A stretch of 64,000 bases of DNA. Origin: Cotesia glomerata (taxonomy: Eukaryota; Arthropoda; Insecta; Hymenoptera; Braconidae). Both the position numbers and the translations under genes were made by a program. This document shows, piece by piece, positions 11,118-19,398 of this stretch. The stretch is taken from NCBI RefSeq assembly GCF_020080835.1, contig NC_058167.1, positions 399,768 to 463,767 on the forward strand, written 5' to 3'. A model generated the notes under the pieces. The model saw only the letters and a program-made list of their open reading frames with translations, was not told the DNA's origin and did not search any database. Each line of letters starts with the position of its first letter. Position 1 is the stretch's first letter.

Positions 11118-11427
11118 TGTGACGAACGAAGTTTATGCCACTACACTCTTCTTTTATGTGAGATAAATGACGGGGGCTGCTTTCCTTTTATTTATTGTAT
11201 TACGATTTAACCGCAAAATATAATTCAATCTCCACTTTGATAATCGGAACGATAACAGTTAATAGTAGTGTCAATAAGAGCAGGCTCCATCGTTTATCAA
11301 GTGAAACCAACAGATTCTTTAGTTACGTAATATAAGTGGTCATATATCACTTCTGACTTCTGTATCTTAACACGTAGTAACCTGTAACAATCGATACCCT
11401 TATGGAACCACAATGTCGCGGGAATCG

Positions 11428-11435
11428 TATAAAAA
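11428..11435 (+). promoter_or_regulatory. LTR TATA box
   Basis: TATAAAAA lies in the LTR about 100 bp upstream of its AATAAA, as expected for the U3/R transcription start. The same box occurs in the two other copies. Confidence 0.6.
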
Positions 11436-11536
11436 CCCCTTGAAGATGTTCACCAGGGCTCAGACTGCCGAAGGCTCTCGCACTCGTCAGTTCTAAATTT
11501 CAAGTTAACCAAATTCTACCAAGAATCTAACATAGA

Positions 11537-11542
11537 AATAAA
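11537..11542 (+). terminator. LTR polyadenylation signal AATAAA
   Basis: A canonical AATAAA about 110 bp downstream of the TATA box. It is conserved in the LTR at 39178-40341 but reads AATTTA in the LTR at 23705-24867. Confidence 0.55.
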
Positions 11543-12290
11543 GACGAGTACAACTACTTGCTGGCCAACCTAATCTTTTCTTTGAAAGTTGCTTACTCTC
11601 GTTAAAGAGGCTTAGGTGCTCTGAGAGCTGGTGCTCTTACAATTAAAATTATAATTTAGGGTTTCAATACCCAAACCAATATATTTATAAAGACTCAAAT
11701 TAAGGAGCTCCTATGAAACGTTGTGCAAAGTTTAGTTTGTTAAGTGTATTAATAATTATAATCATATTTGTGCATTATCCAGAGTTATTGAAGATTATAT
11801 TCAACAGCATTCATCAATTGTCCTTAAATTTGTATCATCTATTTAAATAATTTGTAAGTACAAATTGAATATATTTGAAGTGTGAAACCAATCATTTTCT
11901 TTCTTCTCATTCATAAGACCTGATTTCCAACTTACAGTAAGAAACGAGGTATTCACGAGTACCTATAATTCACCAAACCCACCTGCCTCCTGTTTTTCCT
12001 TCAGTTCATTAACTACCCTTGACCTTAGCCACGGGGTCGCAACTAGGGTTCCCCTATGATATAAGCCGCTCGATATCATCGGGATAGATAAAGAACAATT
12101 ATTCAACCGGAAAAGACGCGATCAATTAATTATTTCATAGCTTAGGAATTTGAGATAAAAACAGACTTGAAAGTGTAGAATCATCCGGTAATCAGAAATA
12201 TGAACTCTTTATCTAAGTAAACCTTTAATAATTATCATTTTAACAAAAACTCCGCTGTCTCGACCTATTCGATCGTGACAGTAGAAAATT

Positions 12291-12307
12291 TGGTGACAGC
12301 GGTGGGA
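12291..12307 (+). promoter_or_regulatory. primer binding site, copy 1
   Basis: TGGTGACAGCGGTGGGA starts 10 nt after the LTR. The leading TGG would pair with a tRNA CCA end. I did not identify the tRNA. It is identical in copy 2 (39151-39167). Confidence 0.65.
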
Positions 12308-12656
12308 TACGCTGGTGAAAGTGTTTCTTTTTGTGTAAAGTTGTTTATTCTTAATTAAACTCATTTTTTTTTAGATAACACTTATTACATAACACTATTA
12401 CAACAGTCGGGTTTTGAGAATAAATTATTTTGCATCAAAACAAACAAATATAATTAAACCCCACACATTGTATTGTATTTATTCAAGAATAAACGTAATA
12501 CTACTTTCTTGAATTATCTATTAAATCTGTCAATTGACCATCAAACAAAAATATTTTTGGTTGATCTGTCGAGTACGTCGGGTGTCCAAGATAGCAATAA
12601 CGTTTTGGATACTTGATGAGGATTTAATAGATGATTAATAAGTTAAGCGAAAAACA

Positions 12657-12925
12657 GTTGCGACGGCGCTCCATAGTTGCGTTGCGCTCCCTATTTCGTT
12701 TAACTAGTTGAACGATTAACCTATTAAGTGCCTAAATCGTTCAACGAAATAATCACACACTAAAAATTTAACACTAATTCCAAGTAATCAATTTCTTCCA
12801 AATTTAAAAATCTAAACAAAAGAAAGTTGCGTCGGCGCCTGAACGGTTGCGTTGCGCTCCCTGTATTGTTTGGATTAGTTGAATGATTAACCTACACTGT
12901 GCCTAAATCATTCAGTGGAAAAATT
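12657..12925 (+). repeat. duplicated leader unit with hairpins, copy 1
   Basis: Two direct repeats of about 100 bp lie in the leader between the primer site and the first ORF. Each contains GTTGCGTTGCGCTCCCT and then a hairpin. Hairpin 1 pairs 12708-12717 (TTGAACGATT) with 12735-12744 (AATCGTTCAA), with an outer stem ATTTCG/CGAAAT. Hairpin 2 pairs 12879-12888 (TTGAATGATT) with 12906-12915 (AATCATTCAG). The C-G pair of hairpin 1 is T-A in hairpin 2, and one end pair becomes U-G. A packaging or translation element is possible. Confidence 0.7.
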
Positions 12926-12973
12926 TGGAACTTAAATTGATTTTCTCTAATGTTTTTTTTTTAATTTTCACGA

Positions 12974-13369
12974 ATGAGGAAAATCCGTGGTCGTAGAGCT
13001 AAATCAAAGATATTGTTTAGCAAACGATTGCGTCAAACACTGTATCCTTCTACTAAGGAGATTGAATCACATAGCGACTCTACACAGACAGATACTCAAA
13101 CTAACAATACAACTATAAAAATCGATAACACACCATCATCATCATCAAGCAGTACAACAAGTACAGGAGAAATTAGTAATAAAGTAGAATTAATATATCC
13201 ACCAATAGAAGAAAGGCCAGATATCACATCAGATTTTATATCTCAATTTATAGATTCCTTATTAGAACTTCATGAAGACGAATTAGAGCCACTGATAAAA
13301 TTTGAATATTTTGATTATATAGAATTATTCGATTTAAATTATTTTGGTTGTTTCAACGAGAATAAATAA
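12974..13369 (+). CDS. small accessory protein A, upstream of gag (copy 1)
   Basis: A 131-aa ORF that is identical in copy 2. Its N terminus is highly basic (MRKIRGRRAKSK), followed by a Ser/Thr-rich linker with a run of serines near residue 60 and an acidic, aromatic C-terminal third (EDELEPLIKFEYFDYIELF). This layout suggests a nucleic-acid-binding or nuclear-localised regulator with an acidic patch, but I recognise no family. It is the first ORF after the leader hairpins, so it would be translated from full-length RNA. Typical gypsy elements have no ORF here; the third element also carries a basic ORF before gag (41024-41452). Confidence 0.6.
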   Translation: MRKIRGRRAKSKILFSKRLRQTLYPSTKEIESHSDSTQTDTQTNNTTIKIDNTPSSSSSSTTSTGEISNKVELIYPPIEERPDITSDFISQFIDSLLELHEDELEPLIKFEYFDYIELFDLNYFGCFNENK

Positions 13370-13445
13370 AAGAGATATTTATTAAACATTATTAATTGAA
13401 TATTTTTAAGTCAAAAATATTTTATAAAAACACATTTTACACATA

Positions 13446-13724
13446 ATGAAACGTAAACAATCGGGAAAGCAATATTATTTAAGATCTCAAACAAAAAGAG
13501 TTAAGAATATTCCAGAAACTGAAAACTCTAATAATCAGGTTTCAAGTACTAGTAGTGACATTAATTCAGACAAAACCAGAAATTTAACCTTGCAATTGAA
13601 TCAACCTATTAGGGATAATCAGAAACAATTCCGTGATTTGCTCGCATCCGTTATTTTATTACGAATCAATATTAAGGAACTCTATCTTGTAATAGAACGC
13701 ATGTTAAAATCAGATAAACAATAA
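13446..13724 (+). CDS. small accessory protein B, upstream of gag (copy 1)
   Basis: A 92-aa ORF identical in copy 2. The N terminus carries two basic clusters (KRKQ and QTKRVK) resembling a bipartite nuclear localisation signal. The middle is polar and the C-terminal 35 residues form a likely amphipathic helix (DLLASVILLRINIKELYLVIERML). Function unknown. It lies between ORF A and gag, about 76 bp after the first. Because both copies keep it free of the indels that break pol, it is probably a real gene. Confidence 0.55.
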   Translation: MKRKQSGKQYYLRSQTKRVKNIPETENSNNQVSSTSSDINSDKTRNLTLQLNQPIRDNQKQFRDLLASVILLRINIKELYLVIERMLKSDKQ

Positions 13725-13828
13725 GTTTTTTTTTTAAAAAAAAAAAAAATGAAATTCTTCTTTCAAATATTTAACGGAATTAATTAATAACTTCATAAAA
13801 AAAAAAATCGAATATTAAAAATCTAAAC

Positions 13829-15109
13829 ATGGAGCAAGCAATTCAGGGAATGTCTCGTCATTTCGAGATTACTGATCGAACCATGACCTCATTAGGAGAA
13901 AATCTTACCATGACACAAGCATTAGCAATGGTCCCCAATTTTGATGGGCAAAACATGCCATTACGTTCATTTTTGCAGGATGTAGAACAAGCATTACAAT
14001 TAGTTACTGAGGAACAGAAACCTGCTTTTATTACTAAAGTTCGTACAAAATTAAAAGATACCGCACGAGATGCATTAGAAGATAAAGAAATAGTAACAAT
14101 AGAAAATTTAAAAGACGCATTAAAAGAATATTTTTCTAAAAAGAAATCGTATCCTCAATATTGCGCAGATATTCAGGCAGTTAGATTAAAACAAAATGAA
14201 TCATTACTTAGCTATTATACGCGTATTAAACGAATATGCACAAGTGCAATGGCATCATTACGTGAAAGTTTTAATAATGAAAACGAATTATCGGGTATGA
14301 AGAAAATGTTAAACGGACTAGCCTTGGAATCTTTTAAACGCGGGTTACCAGACGATTTAATTTATGGTGTTAGCGTTCAAAATCCTGCAACCCTTGATGA
14401 TGCATATAAAATTGCTTTACGTCTTGAAGAAGATTTAAAAGGGAGTTCTCACCGAAATTCAAATTACTTAGCCTATGCAGCAATTCAACCCAATAATACA
14501 GATTTATCCCGTAAGACACGTATGGTTAATTTTGAAGACGAAGATCGGCGAGATGCAATCCCATTTCGATTTTTCCGAGATGATGGGTATAGACCATCAT
14601 CCCCTCGTAACAAGTCACCAATACGTAGCTCCTCCCCCAATTATGAACGACGCATTGGCTCACCCTTACGGTCCAGGAGTATATCCCCTCGTCAACCAGT
14701 TCTCTATTTTACAATGCCTGGATATTTCCCACATATGCCTTATCTACCTTCAATACCTTATCAGTATCCTCCACGGGAAATGTATTCACCCCCTGTAAAT
14801 TATAATTTTCCGTATCAACCATTCTTCAACGGTCAAAACAACAATCCGCCTAATTATAATAACCCTCCTAATTATAATAGTTACTCAACCTATAACCCTA
14901 ACTATAATCCTACTAATAATTACAATAGACCTAATAACGGCTACGATAACAATTACAATAATAGTAATAGAAACAACGGTAATTCTCAATCGCCGGTACC
15001 TAATAAGGATCATTTAAACTCCGATCCGATTCGCCAGAAGGACGCCTTGACGAATCAAACGGAAAAGCGTCCATCAATGGTCAGATTTTTAACAATCGAA
15101 CAAATGTAA
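13829..15109 (+). CDS. gag: Gag polyprotein (copy 1)
   Basis: A 426-aa errantivirus-type Gag. Residues 30-200 form the capsid region (VPNFDGQNMPLRSFLQDVEQ, then a helical domain with YYTRIKRIC and GLPDDLI). From about 245 to 290 it is arginine/serine-rich (SPIRSSSP, SPLRSRSISPRQ), followed by an Asn/Tyr/Pro-rich tail from about 320 to 385. No CCHC zinc knuckle is visible, as in gypsy-type errantiviruses. It assembles the intracellular particle and binds genomic RNA. The stop TAA overlaps the pol ATG by one base (TAATG). Copy 2 differs by only a few residues. Confidence 0.9.
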   Translation: MEQAIQGMSRHFEITDRTMTSLGENLTMTQALAMVPNFDGQNMPLRSFLQDVEQALQLVTEEQKPAFITKVRTKLKDTARDALEDKEIVTIENLKDALKEYFSKKKSYPQYCADIQAVRLKQNESLLSYYTRIKRICTSAMASLRESFNNENELSGMKKMLNGLALESFKRGLPDDLIYGVSVQNPATLDDAYKIALRLEEDLKGSSHRNSNYLAYAAIQPNNTDLSRKTRMVNFEDEDRRDAIPFRFFRDDGYRPSSPRNKSPIRSSSPNYERRIGSPLRSRSISPRQPVLYFTMPGYFPHMPYLPSIPYQYPPREMYSPPVNYNFPYQPFFNGQNNNPPNYNNPPNYNSYSTYNPNYNPTNNYNRPNNGYDNNYNNSNRNNGNSQSPVPNKDHLNSDPIRQKDALTNQTEKRPSMVRFLTIEQM

Positions 15110-16395
15110 TGTGGACAAGGAACCAAGGTGGAAGAGGGCCGGTCGTTACTTTAAATGCTCCTGAAATATTATATGGTAGTGCTCGCTTTTTAGTCGACAC
15201 CGGAGCCGACATAAATATTATTCATAAAGATGCTTTAGCCCCTCGTACAATAATCAATACTAGTGATTCTGTTTATCTTAAAGGAATCACCCTCAATAAA
15301 ATTAACACGCTAGGAACCACTGAGATAACATTCTTTGATAGGCCCGAGAAATTTCATGTTCTCAATGACCCCTTACCTACTCAGACAGAAGGTATAATCG
15401 GCATTGATTTCTTAGAGAAAGAAAAGGTAGAAATATCTTTTCATCATAAAACCATAGTTACTAGTTCAGAACCAATTATGCCTATTCCATTTGAAAATTC
15501 AATCAAATCATCCGAAATTGAACCTGAACCTTCAGTATTTACATCATTAAAAGCTCGAACTCGCACTGTGATACCAATTAATCTTATACCCTCTAGTTTA
15601 AAAACTGGATTTTTACCTCGTATTGAAACACATGAAAATATTTTCATCGGAAATTGTATAGTAACCAATCGTAACAATACCTGTTATGTAATTGCTATTA
15701 ATGCCTATGAAGAAGATGTTGACTTAGACATTCCTCCTCAGGAATTAATTCCTTTTGATCATGGTGAAGAATCTGAAGACTTCTTCGATGATTCAGATGA
15801 ACCTGGTGAACAAGTAAATGATCAAGACAGATTCGCAAGAATCTGTGATAGTCTTCGACTTGATCATTTAAATTCAATTGAGAAAGAACATGTTTACGCT
15901 ATAATTAGAGAATTTCCATATCTCTTTCATTTACCCGGTGATCCTCTATCGGCTACCACTGAAATAACTCATTCTATTCCAACTGTGGATGAAATCCCTG
16001 TATCTGTCAAACAATATCGATTTCCCCCTGTACACAAAGAAGAGATAGCCAAGCAGGTTGAAAAATTATTAGAGAACGGTACTATTACTGAATCCGTTTC
16101 TCCGTATAATTCACCATTGTGGATTGTACCTAAGAAACCAGATTCAAAAGGAAACAAAAGATGGCGTTTGGTCATTGATTATCGACGATTAAATGAAAAG
16201 ACAAAAGGTGATGCATATCCTCTACCTAATATAATTGAAATACTCGATAGACTAGGTGGTGCAAAATACTTTTCTATTTTTGACTTAGCATGTTCTTTGC
16301 GTTGTCTTTGCATGTTCTTTGGAAGAACACAATGTTCGTGTTCGACGACTTTTCAATCGGTTGAAAAATGCAAATTTGGTATTACAAACCGATAA
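15109..16395 (+). CDS. pol: Pol N-terminal part: retropepsin and start of RT (copy 1, broken)
   Basis: The frame starts at the ATG overlapping the gag stop and lies in the -1 frame relative to gag. Protease: LVDTGADINI at about residues 28-37 is the retropepsin active-site loop and GIIGIDFL the C-terminal motif. RT fingers follow (SPYNSPLWIVPKK, WRLVIDYRRLNEKT, YPLPNIIEILDRLGGAKYFSIFDLA). At about 16290 the sequence jumps to a region past the RT catalytic centre: compared with copy 2, about 250 bp including the Tyr-Leu-Asp-Asp codons is missing and a short TTCTTTG-type duplication marks the join. The polymerase is therefore inactive by deletion. Confidence 0.85.
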   Translation: MWTRNQGGRGPVVTLNAPEILYGSARFLVDTGADINIIHKDALAPRTIINTSDSVYLKGITLNKINTLGTTEITFFDRPEKFHVLNDPLPTQTEGIIGIDFLEKEKVEISFHHKTIVTSSEPIMPIPFENSIKSSEIEPEPSVFTSLKARTRTVIPINLIPSSLKTGFLPRIETHENIFIGNCIVTNRNNTCYVIAINAYEEDVDLDIPPQELIPFDHGEESEDFFDDSDEPGEQVNDQDRFARICDSLRLDHLNSIEKEHVYAIIREFPYLFHLPGDPLSATTEITHSIPTVDEIPVSVKQYRFPPVHKEEIAKQVEKLLENGTITESVSPYNSPLWIVPKKPDSKGNKRWRLVIDYRRLNEKTKGDAYPLPNIIEILDRLGGAKYFSIFDLACSLRCLCMFFGRTQCSCSTTFQSVEKCKFGITNR

Positions 16396-18127
16396 GTGTG
16401 AATTTCTGAATTTGGAAGTCGCTTATTTAGGACACATCATTGGTAACGGTGGTGTACGTCCAGATCCTAAGAAAACTGAAGCTATTGAAAAATTTCCAAT
16501 TCCTAAAAACGCAACCAATGTTCGTCAGTTTTTAGGCTTGGCTGGTTATTATCGCAGATTTATAGAAAATTTCTCTGCTCGTGCTAAACCCCTTAGTAAT
16601 TTACTTAAAAAGGACACTCCTTTTAATTGGGCAGATGAGCATCAAGCAAGTTTTGATGACTTGCGCAAAGCTTTATGCACTACACCGGTATTGCAATATC
16701 CCGATTTTACAAAACCATTTATTCTCACTACTGACGCCTCTGACATAGCTATTGGAGCAGTATTGAGTCAAGGTAAAATAGGTGAGGATAAACCAATTGC
16801 TTATTTATCCCGCTTATTGAGCCCTCCTGAAATGAATTATACCACAATGGAAAAAGAATGTCTCGCTGTAGTTTATGGAATATTACATTTTCGACCATAT
16901 TTATATGGACAGCATTTCACATTAATCTGTGACCATGAACCTTTAAAATGGATTGATTCAGTCAAACCGCCAGTTCAGCGATTGATTCGTTGGAGAATTA
17001 GATTAAGAGAATATGAATATACCTTCATTTACAAACCCGGTAGATTTAATATAAATGCTGATGCATTATCTCGCAATCCGGTGGTATTACCAGTTGTACC
17101 TCAGTCGCAGGCAAAAATCTCTGCTCGATTATCCACTTCTATCGCTCAACATGCAGAGCGAATGAAAGCTGCAAAGGAAGCTGCCCTATCTAATGTTAGT
17201 AGTATAGGTGACAGGGTTAGACAACGACACGCAATGATGAAACCACCACCTCCAATTAAACTTAAATCAGCTCTAAAGAAAATCGGACCAGTGCAAAGAT
17301 CTCCTATTCAAACAAAAGAATCCCAACCTATTCCTCCGGTTGCACAGGGCAGGAATAGCGGGTTCCCTAGCCTTGTACCTAATCAAATTCCTCCATTGAA
17401 GGATCAGGAAACAGACAAGCCGTCATCTATCAAAGATTATACTAAAATAACTTATGTCGATGATTCTGATACTAGTGATACTTCCCCTGAAATGCCACCA
17501 AGGATGCCTCTTCTACCTAATGTCATTGAATTGACTTCAGGTCATTCATCTACTTCTGATAGTTATTATTGGGATCCCCGTGGTATAGATTCACTCCGCA
17601 CTCCACGTAAATCTCTGGTTACCTTTCGCGATCCAGTAGGTAGTTCAACACCCTTTCGTGTTCGTAGTTCTACCGACACAGAATCGGATGATCTTAACGG
17701 AACCTATACAAAAGGTAGAGCTAGTAAACGTTGGGCTGGTTTGCCAGTTATACCCGAACTCCTTTCTTCATTTCAAGATATCGAAAAAGAGGAGCTGGTG
17801 GAACCTCCAACCTTCGATACTGAAAAATCAATAGCCGACACTATTCCTAATGAATTATACTATCCTGGGATATCTGATGTCTCAGATGACCTAAACCTAT
17901 CAATTCATACTTCTAATGAAAATCTAACGTATTTTAGAGATAATTATTTACACTTTATTCCTGCAGATTGTGAGCTCACTACTATAGTCTCTAGATTATT
18001 AATAGATACTGATAAAATAGATCCCCAAGATTTAAAATTGAAAAAGCCTAAACTAAATCAAATATTAATAACCAATAATGGTAAATATAAAATATTCAGC
18101 GCAGTAATTAAGAAAAATCATTTTTGA
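16319..18127 (+). CDS. pol: Pol middle part: RT thumb, RNase H, linker, macrodomain-like segment (copy 1)
   Basis: It opens after the RT deletion. Thumb: LGLAGYYRRFIENFSARAKPL. RNase H: TTDASDIAIGAVLSQG, EKECLAVVYGI, CDHEPLKW and NADALSRNP, so the acidic catalytic residues are present. A long polar linker (about residues 270-520) follows. The last 80 residues (ENLTYFRDNYLHFIPADCEL... and GKYKIFSAVIKK) begin a domain I compare to macrodomains of the TARG1/OARD1 type. The frame ends at 18127 because of one extra T in a run near 18118, where copy 2 is open. Confidence 0.85.
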   Translation: MEEHNVRVRRLFNRLKNANLVLQTDKCEFLNLEVAYLGHIIGNGGVRPDPKKTEAIEKFPIPKNATNVRQFLGLAGYYRRFIENFSARAKPLSNLLKKDTPFNWADEHQASFDDLRKALCTTPVLQYPDFTKPFILTTDASDIAIGAVLSQGKIGEDKPIAYLSRLLSPPEMNYTTMEKECLAVVYGILHFRPYLYGQHFTLICDHEPLKWIDSVKPPVQRLIRWRIRLREYEYTFIYKPGRFNINADALSRNPVVLPVVPQSQAKISARLSTSIAQHAERMKAAKEAALSNVSSIGDRVRQRHAMMKPPPPIKLKSALKKIGPVQRSPIQTKESQPIPPVAQGRNSGFPSLVPNQIPPLKDQETDKPSSIKDYTKITYVDDSDTSDTSPEMPPRMPLLPNVIELTSGHSSTSDSYYWDPRGIDSLRTPRKSLVTFRDPVGSSTPFRVRSSTDTESDDLNGTYTKGRASKRWAGLPVIPELLSSFQDIEKEELVEPPTFDTEKSIADTIPNELYYPGISDVSDDLNLSIHTSNENLTYFRDNYLHFIPADCELTTIVSRLLIDTDKIDPQDLKLKKPKLNQILITNNGKYKIFSAVIKKNHF

Positions 18128-18335
18128 TGAATTCTCTCTTCAAAACTTTAAAACTCTACTAAATTCTTTTAAAGACGTTATCAAACAGTATAATATCAAG
18201 ACATTACGAATTTCAAAAACAGGTGATATGCTTGAAGAAATAAATCAATCATTGATTACCAGTTTGCTTAAAGAATATTTAGGAAATTGTGATTGTTCAG
18301 TAACAATTTGCCATGGTAATGTTACCATACCCGAA
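17916..18335 (+). other. macrodomain-like domain in pol (copy 1)
   Basis: Between RNase H and integrase both element families encode a segment with the order DN..HF...DCEL, a leucine-rich helix, KP..GQ.LVT, GKY.IF..VIKK, then TLRISKTGD and a final VTICHGNV strand. This order resembles the TARG1/OARD1 macrodomain (asparagine/histidine strand, ADP-ribose loop, ITKK strand, final TVY strand). The Gly-rich phosphate loop of true macrodomains is absent here. The reading frame is broken near 18118 in this copy. The resemblance is from memory of the family and needs a profile search. Confidence 0.45.
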
Positions 18336-18521
18336 GATGATATCCGAACAGACATAATTGCAGAATATCATGAAAGTCTAACCGGTGGACATAAGGGCAT
18401 TACTAAAACATATCGCCGAATTCGCGAACGATTTTATTGGCCTAATATGCGTGATGATATTACTGAATATATTCGAACCTGTAAAGTTGCCAAGAACAAA
18501 AATTGGTCCGTATTAAAATAA
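18228..18521 (+). CDS. pol: Pol fragment: start of integrase with zinc finger (copy 1)
   Basis: It contains the HHCC zinc-binding region of integrase (YHESLTGGHKGITKTYRRIR, FYWPNM, RTCK). The frame is lost at 18484 and again at about 18516, where this copy has one A fewer than copy 2 in each run. The upstream part completes the macrodomain-like segment. In copy 2 the same stretch is open into the integrase core. Confidence 0.75.
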   Translation: MLEEINQSLITSLLKEYLGNCDCSVTICHGNVTIPEDDIRTDIIAEYHESLTGGHKGITKTYRRIRERFYWPNMRDDITEYIRTCKVAKNKNWSVLK

Positions 18522-18528
18522 GGAACCA

Positions 18529-19275
18529 ATGATCATTACTGATACTCCCGCAGAACCCTTTGATAAAATTTCAATCGATACGGTAGGACCGTTACCCTTA
18601 ACTCCGTCCGGAAATCAACATATTTTAACCGTCCAAGATAATTTAACCAAATATTGTATAGCTGTACCTATTCCTAATATTAAGGCCGAAACTATCGCCG
18701 ATGCTTTAGCTCGTAATGTAATAATACAATTCGGATCTCCTCGAGTAATACTGAGTGACCAGGGTAGATCGTTTGTCGGAAAAATATTTCATCATTTAGC
18801 TAAATTATTTAGGATCAAACAAGTTACTACTTCTGGTTATCATCCTCAAACAAATGGAGCCTTAGAACGTAGCCACATAGTACTTACCGAATTTATCAAA
18901 CATTATGTAAATAAATACGAAGATTGGGATAAACTTGTACCCTTCGCAATGTTTTCATATAACACGTCCATGCATGAATCAACTAGTTTTACTCCTTTTG
19001 AATTAATTTATGGGAAAAGAGCTCGTATACCTAGTGCATTTCCCCCTCCTGATAAAACCCAAACCTATGGATCATATCTGCATGACTTAATAAATCGTAT
19101 GGATGATATGCGAAATCTAGCAACCCATCAATTAAATAAATCTAAACACCGCTCAAAACGATATTATGACGAACACATAAAACCTGGTATCTTTAAAGTT
19201 GGAGATCAGGTTTATGCAATAAAGAACCCCGTAAAGGTAAATTCGATTCTCATTATAAAGGTCCATATACTATAA
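18529..19275 (+). CDS. pol: Pol fragment: integrase catalytic core (copy 1)
   Basis: DD35E core: SIDTVGP (first Asp), ILSDQGRSF (second Asp), TNGALERSH (Glu). It ends with the C-terminal domain (FELIYGKRARIP, KHRSKRYYDEHI, VGDQVYAI). The frame breaks at about 19226 where an A run is one shorter than in copy 2, so the last 60 or so residues are out of frame. It would join element cDNA ends to host DNA. Confidence 0.8.
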   Translation: MIITDTPAEPFDKISIDTVGPLPLTPSGNQHILTVQDNLTKYCIAVPIPNIKAETIADALARNVIIQFGSPRVILSDQGRSFVGKIFHHLAKLFRIKQVTTSGYHPQTNGALERSHIVLTEFIKHYVNKYEDWDKLVPFAMFSYNTSMHESTSFTPFELIYGKRARIPSAFPPPDKTQTYGSYLHDLINRMDDMRNLATHQLNKSKHRSKRYYDEHIKPGIFKVGDQVYAIKNPVKVNSILIIKVHIL

Positions 19276-19398
19276 CAGAACTACTAGACAACAATACTGC
19301 CATAATCAAAGACAAAAACAATAAACGCTCACTCAAACATATTGATAAATTAAAAATTTGTAACACACGAAAATCTTATAGTGATACCTCAGACTAAT

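Larger units (their letters stand above)
11118..12280 (+). repeat. 5' LTR of gypsy-like copy 1 (1163 bp)
   Basis: It begins TGTGACGAACGAAG and ends GATCGTGACA, with short inverted ends. The boundaries are fixed by comparison with the two other LTR copies (23705-24867 and 39178-40341), which share sequence exactly to these points. It contains TATAAAAA at 11428 and AATAAA at 11537-11542, so U3 covers about the first 340 bp. At all six substitutions that distinguish the LTRs it matches the LTR at 39178-40341. The five bases before it are TACTT. Confidence 0.9.

Noticed and set aside
14475..14798. 107-codon frame inside gag
   Set aside because: Out of frame with gag, repeated in copy 2 only because the sequence is shared, and without any domain.
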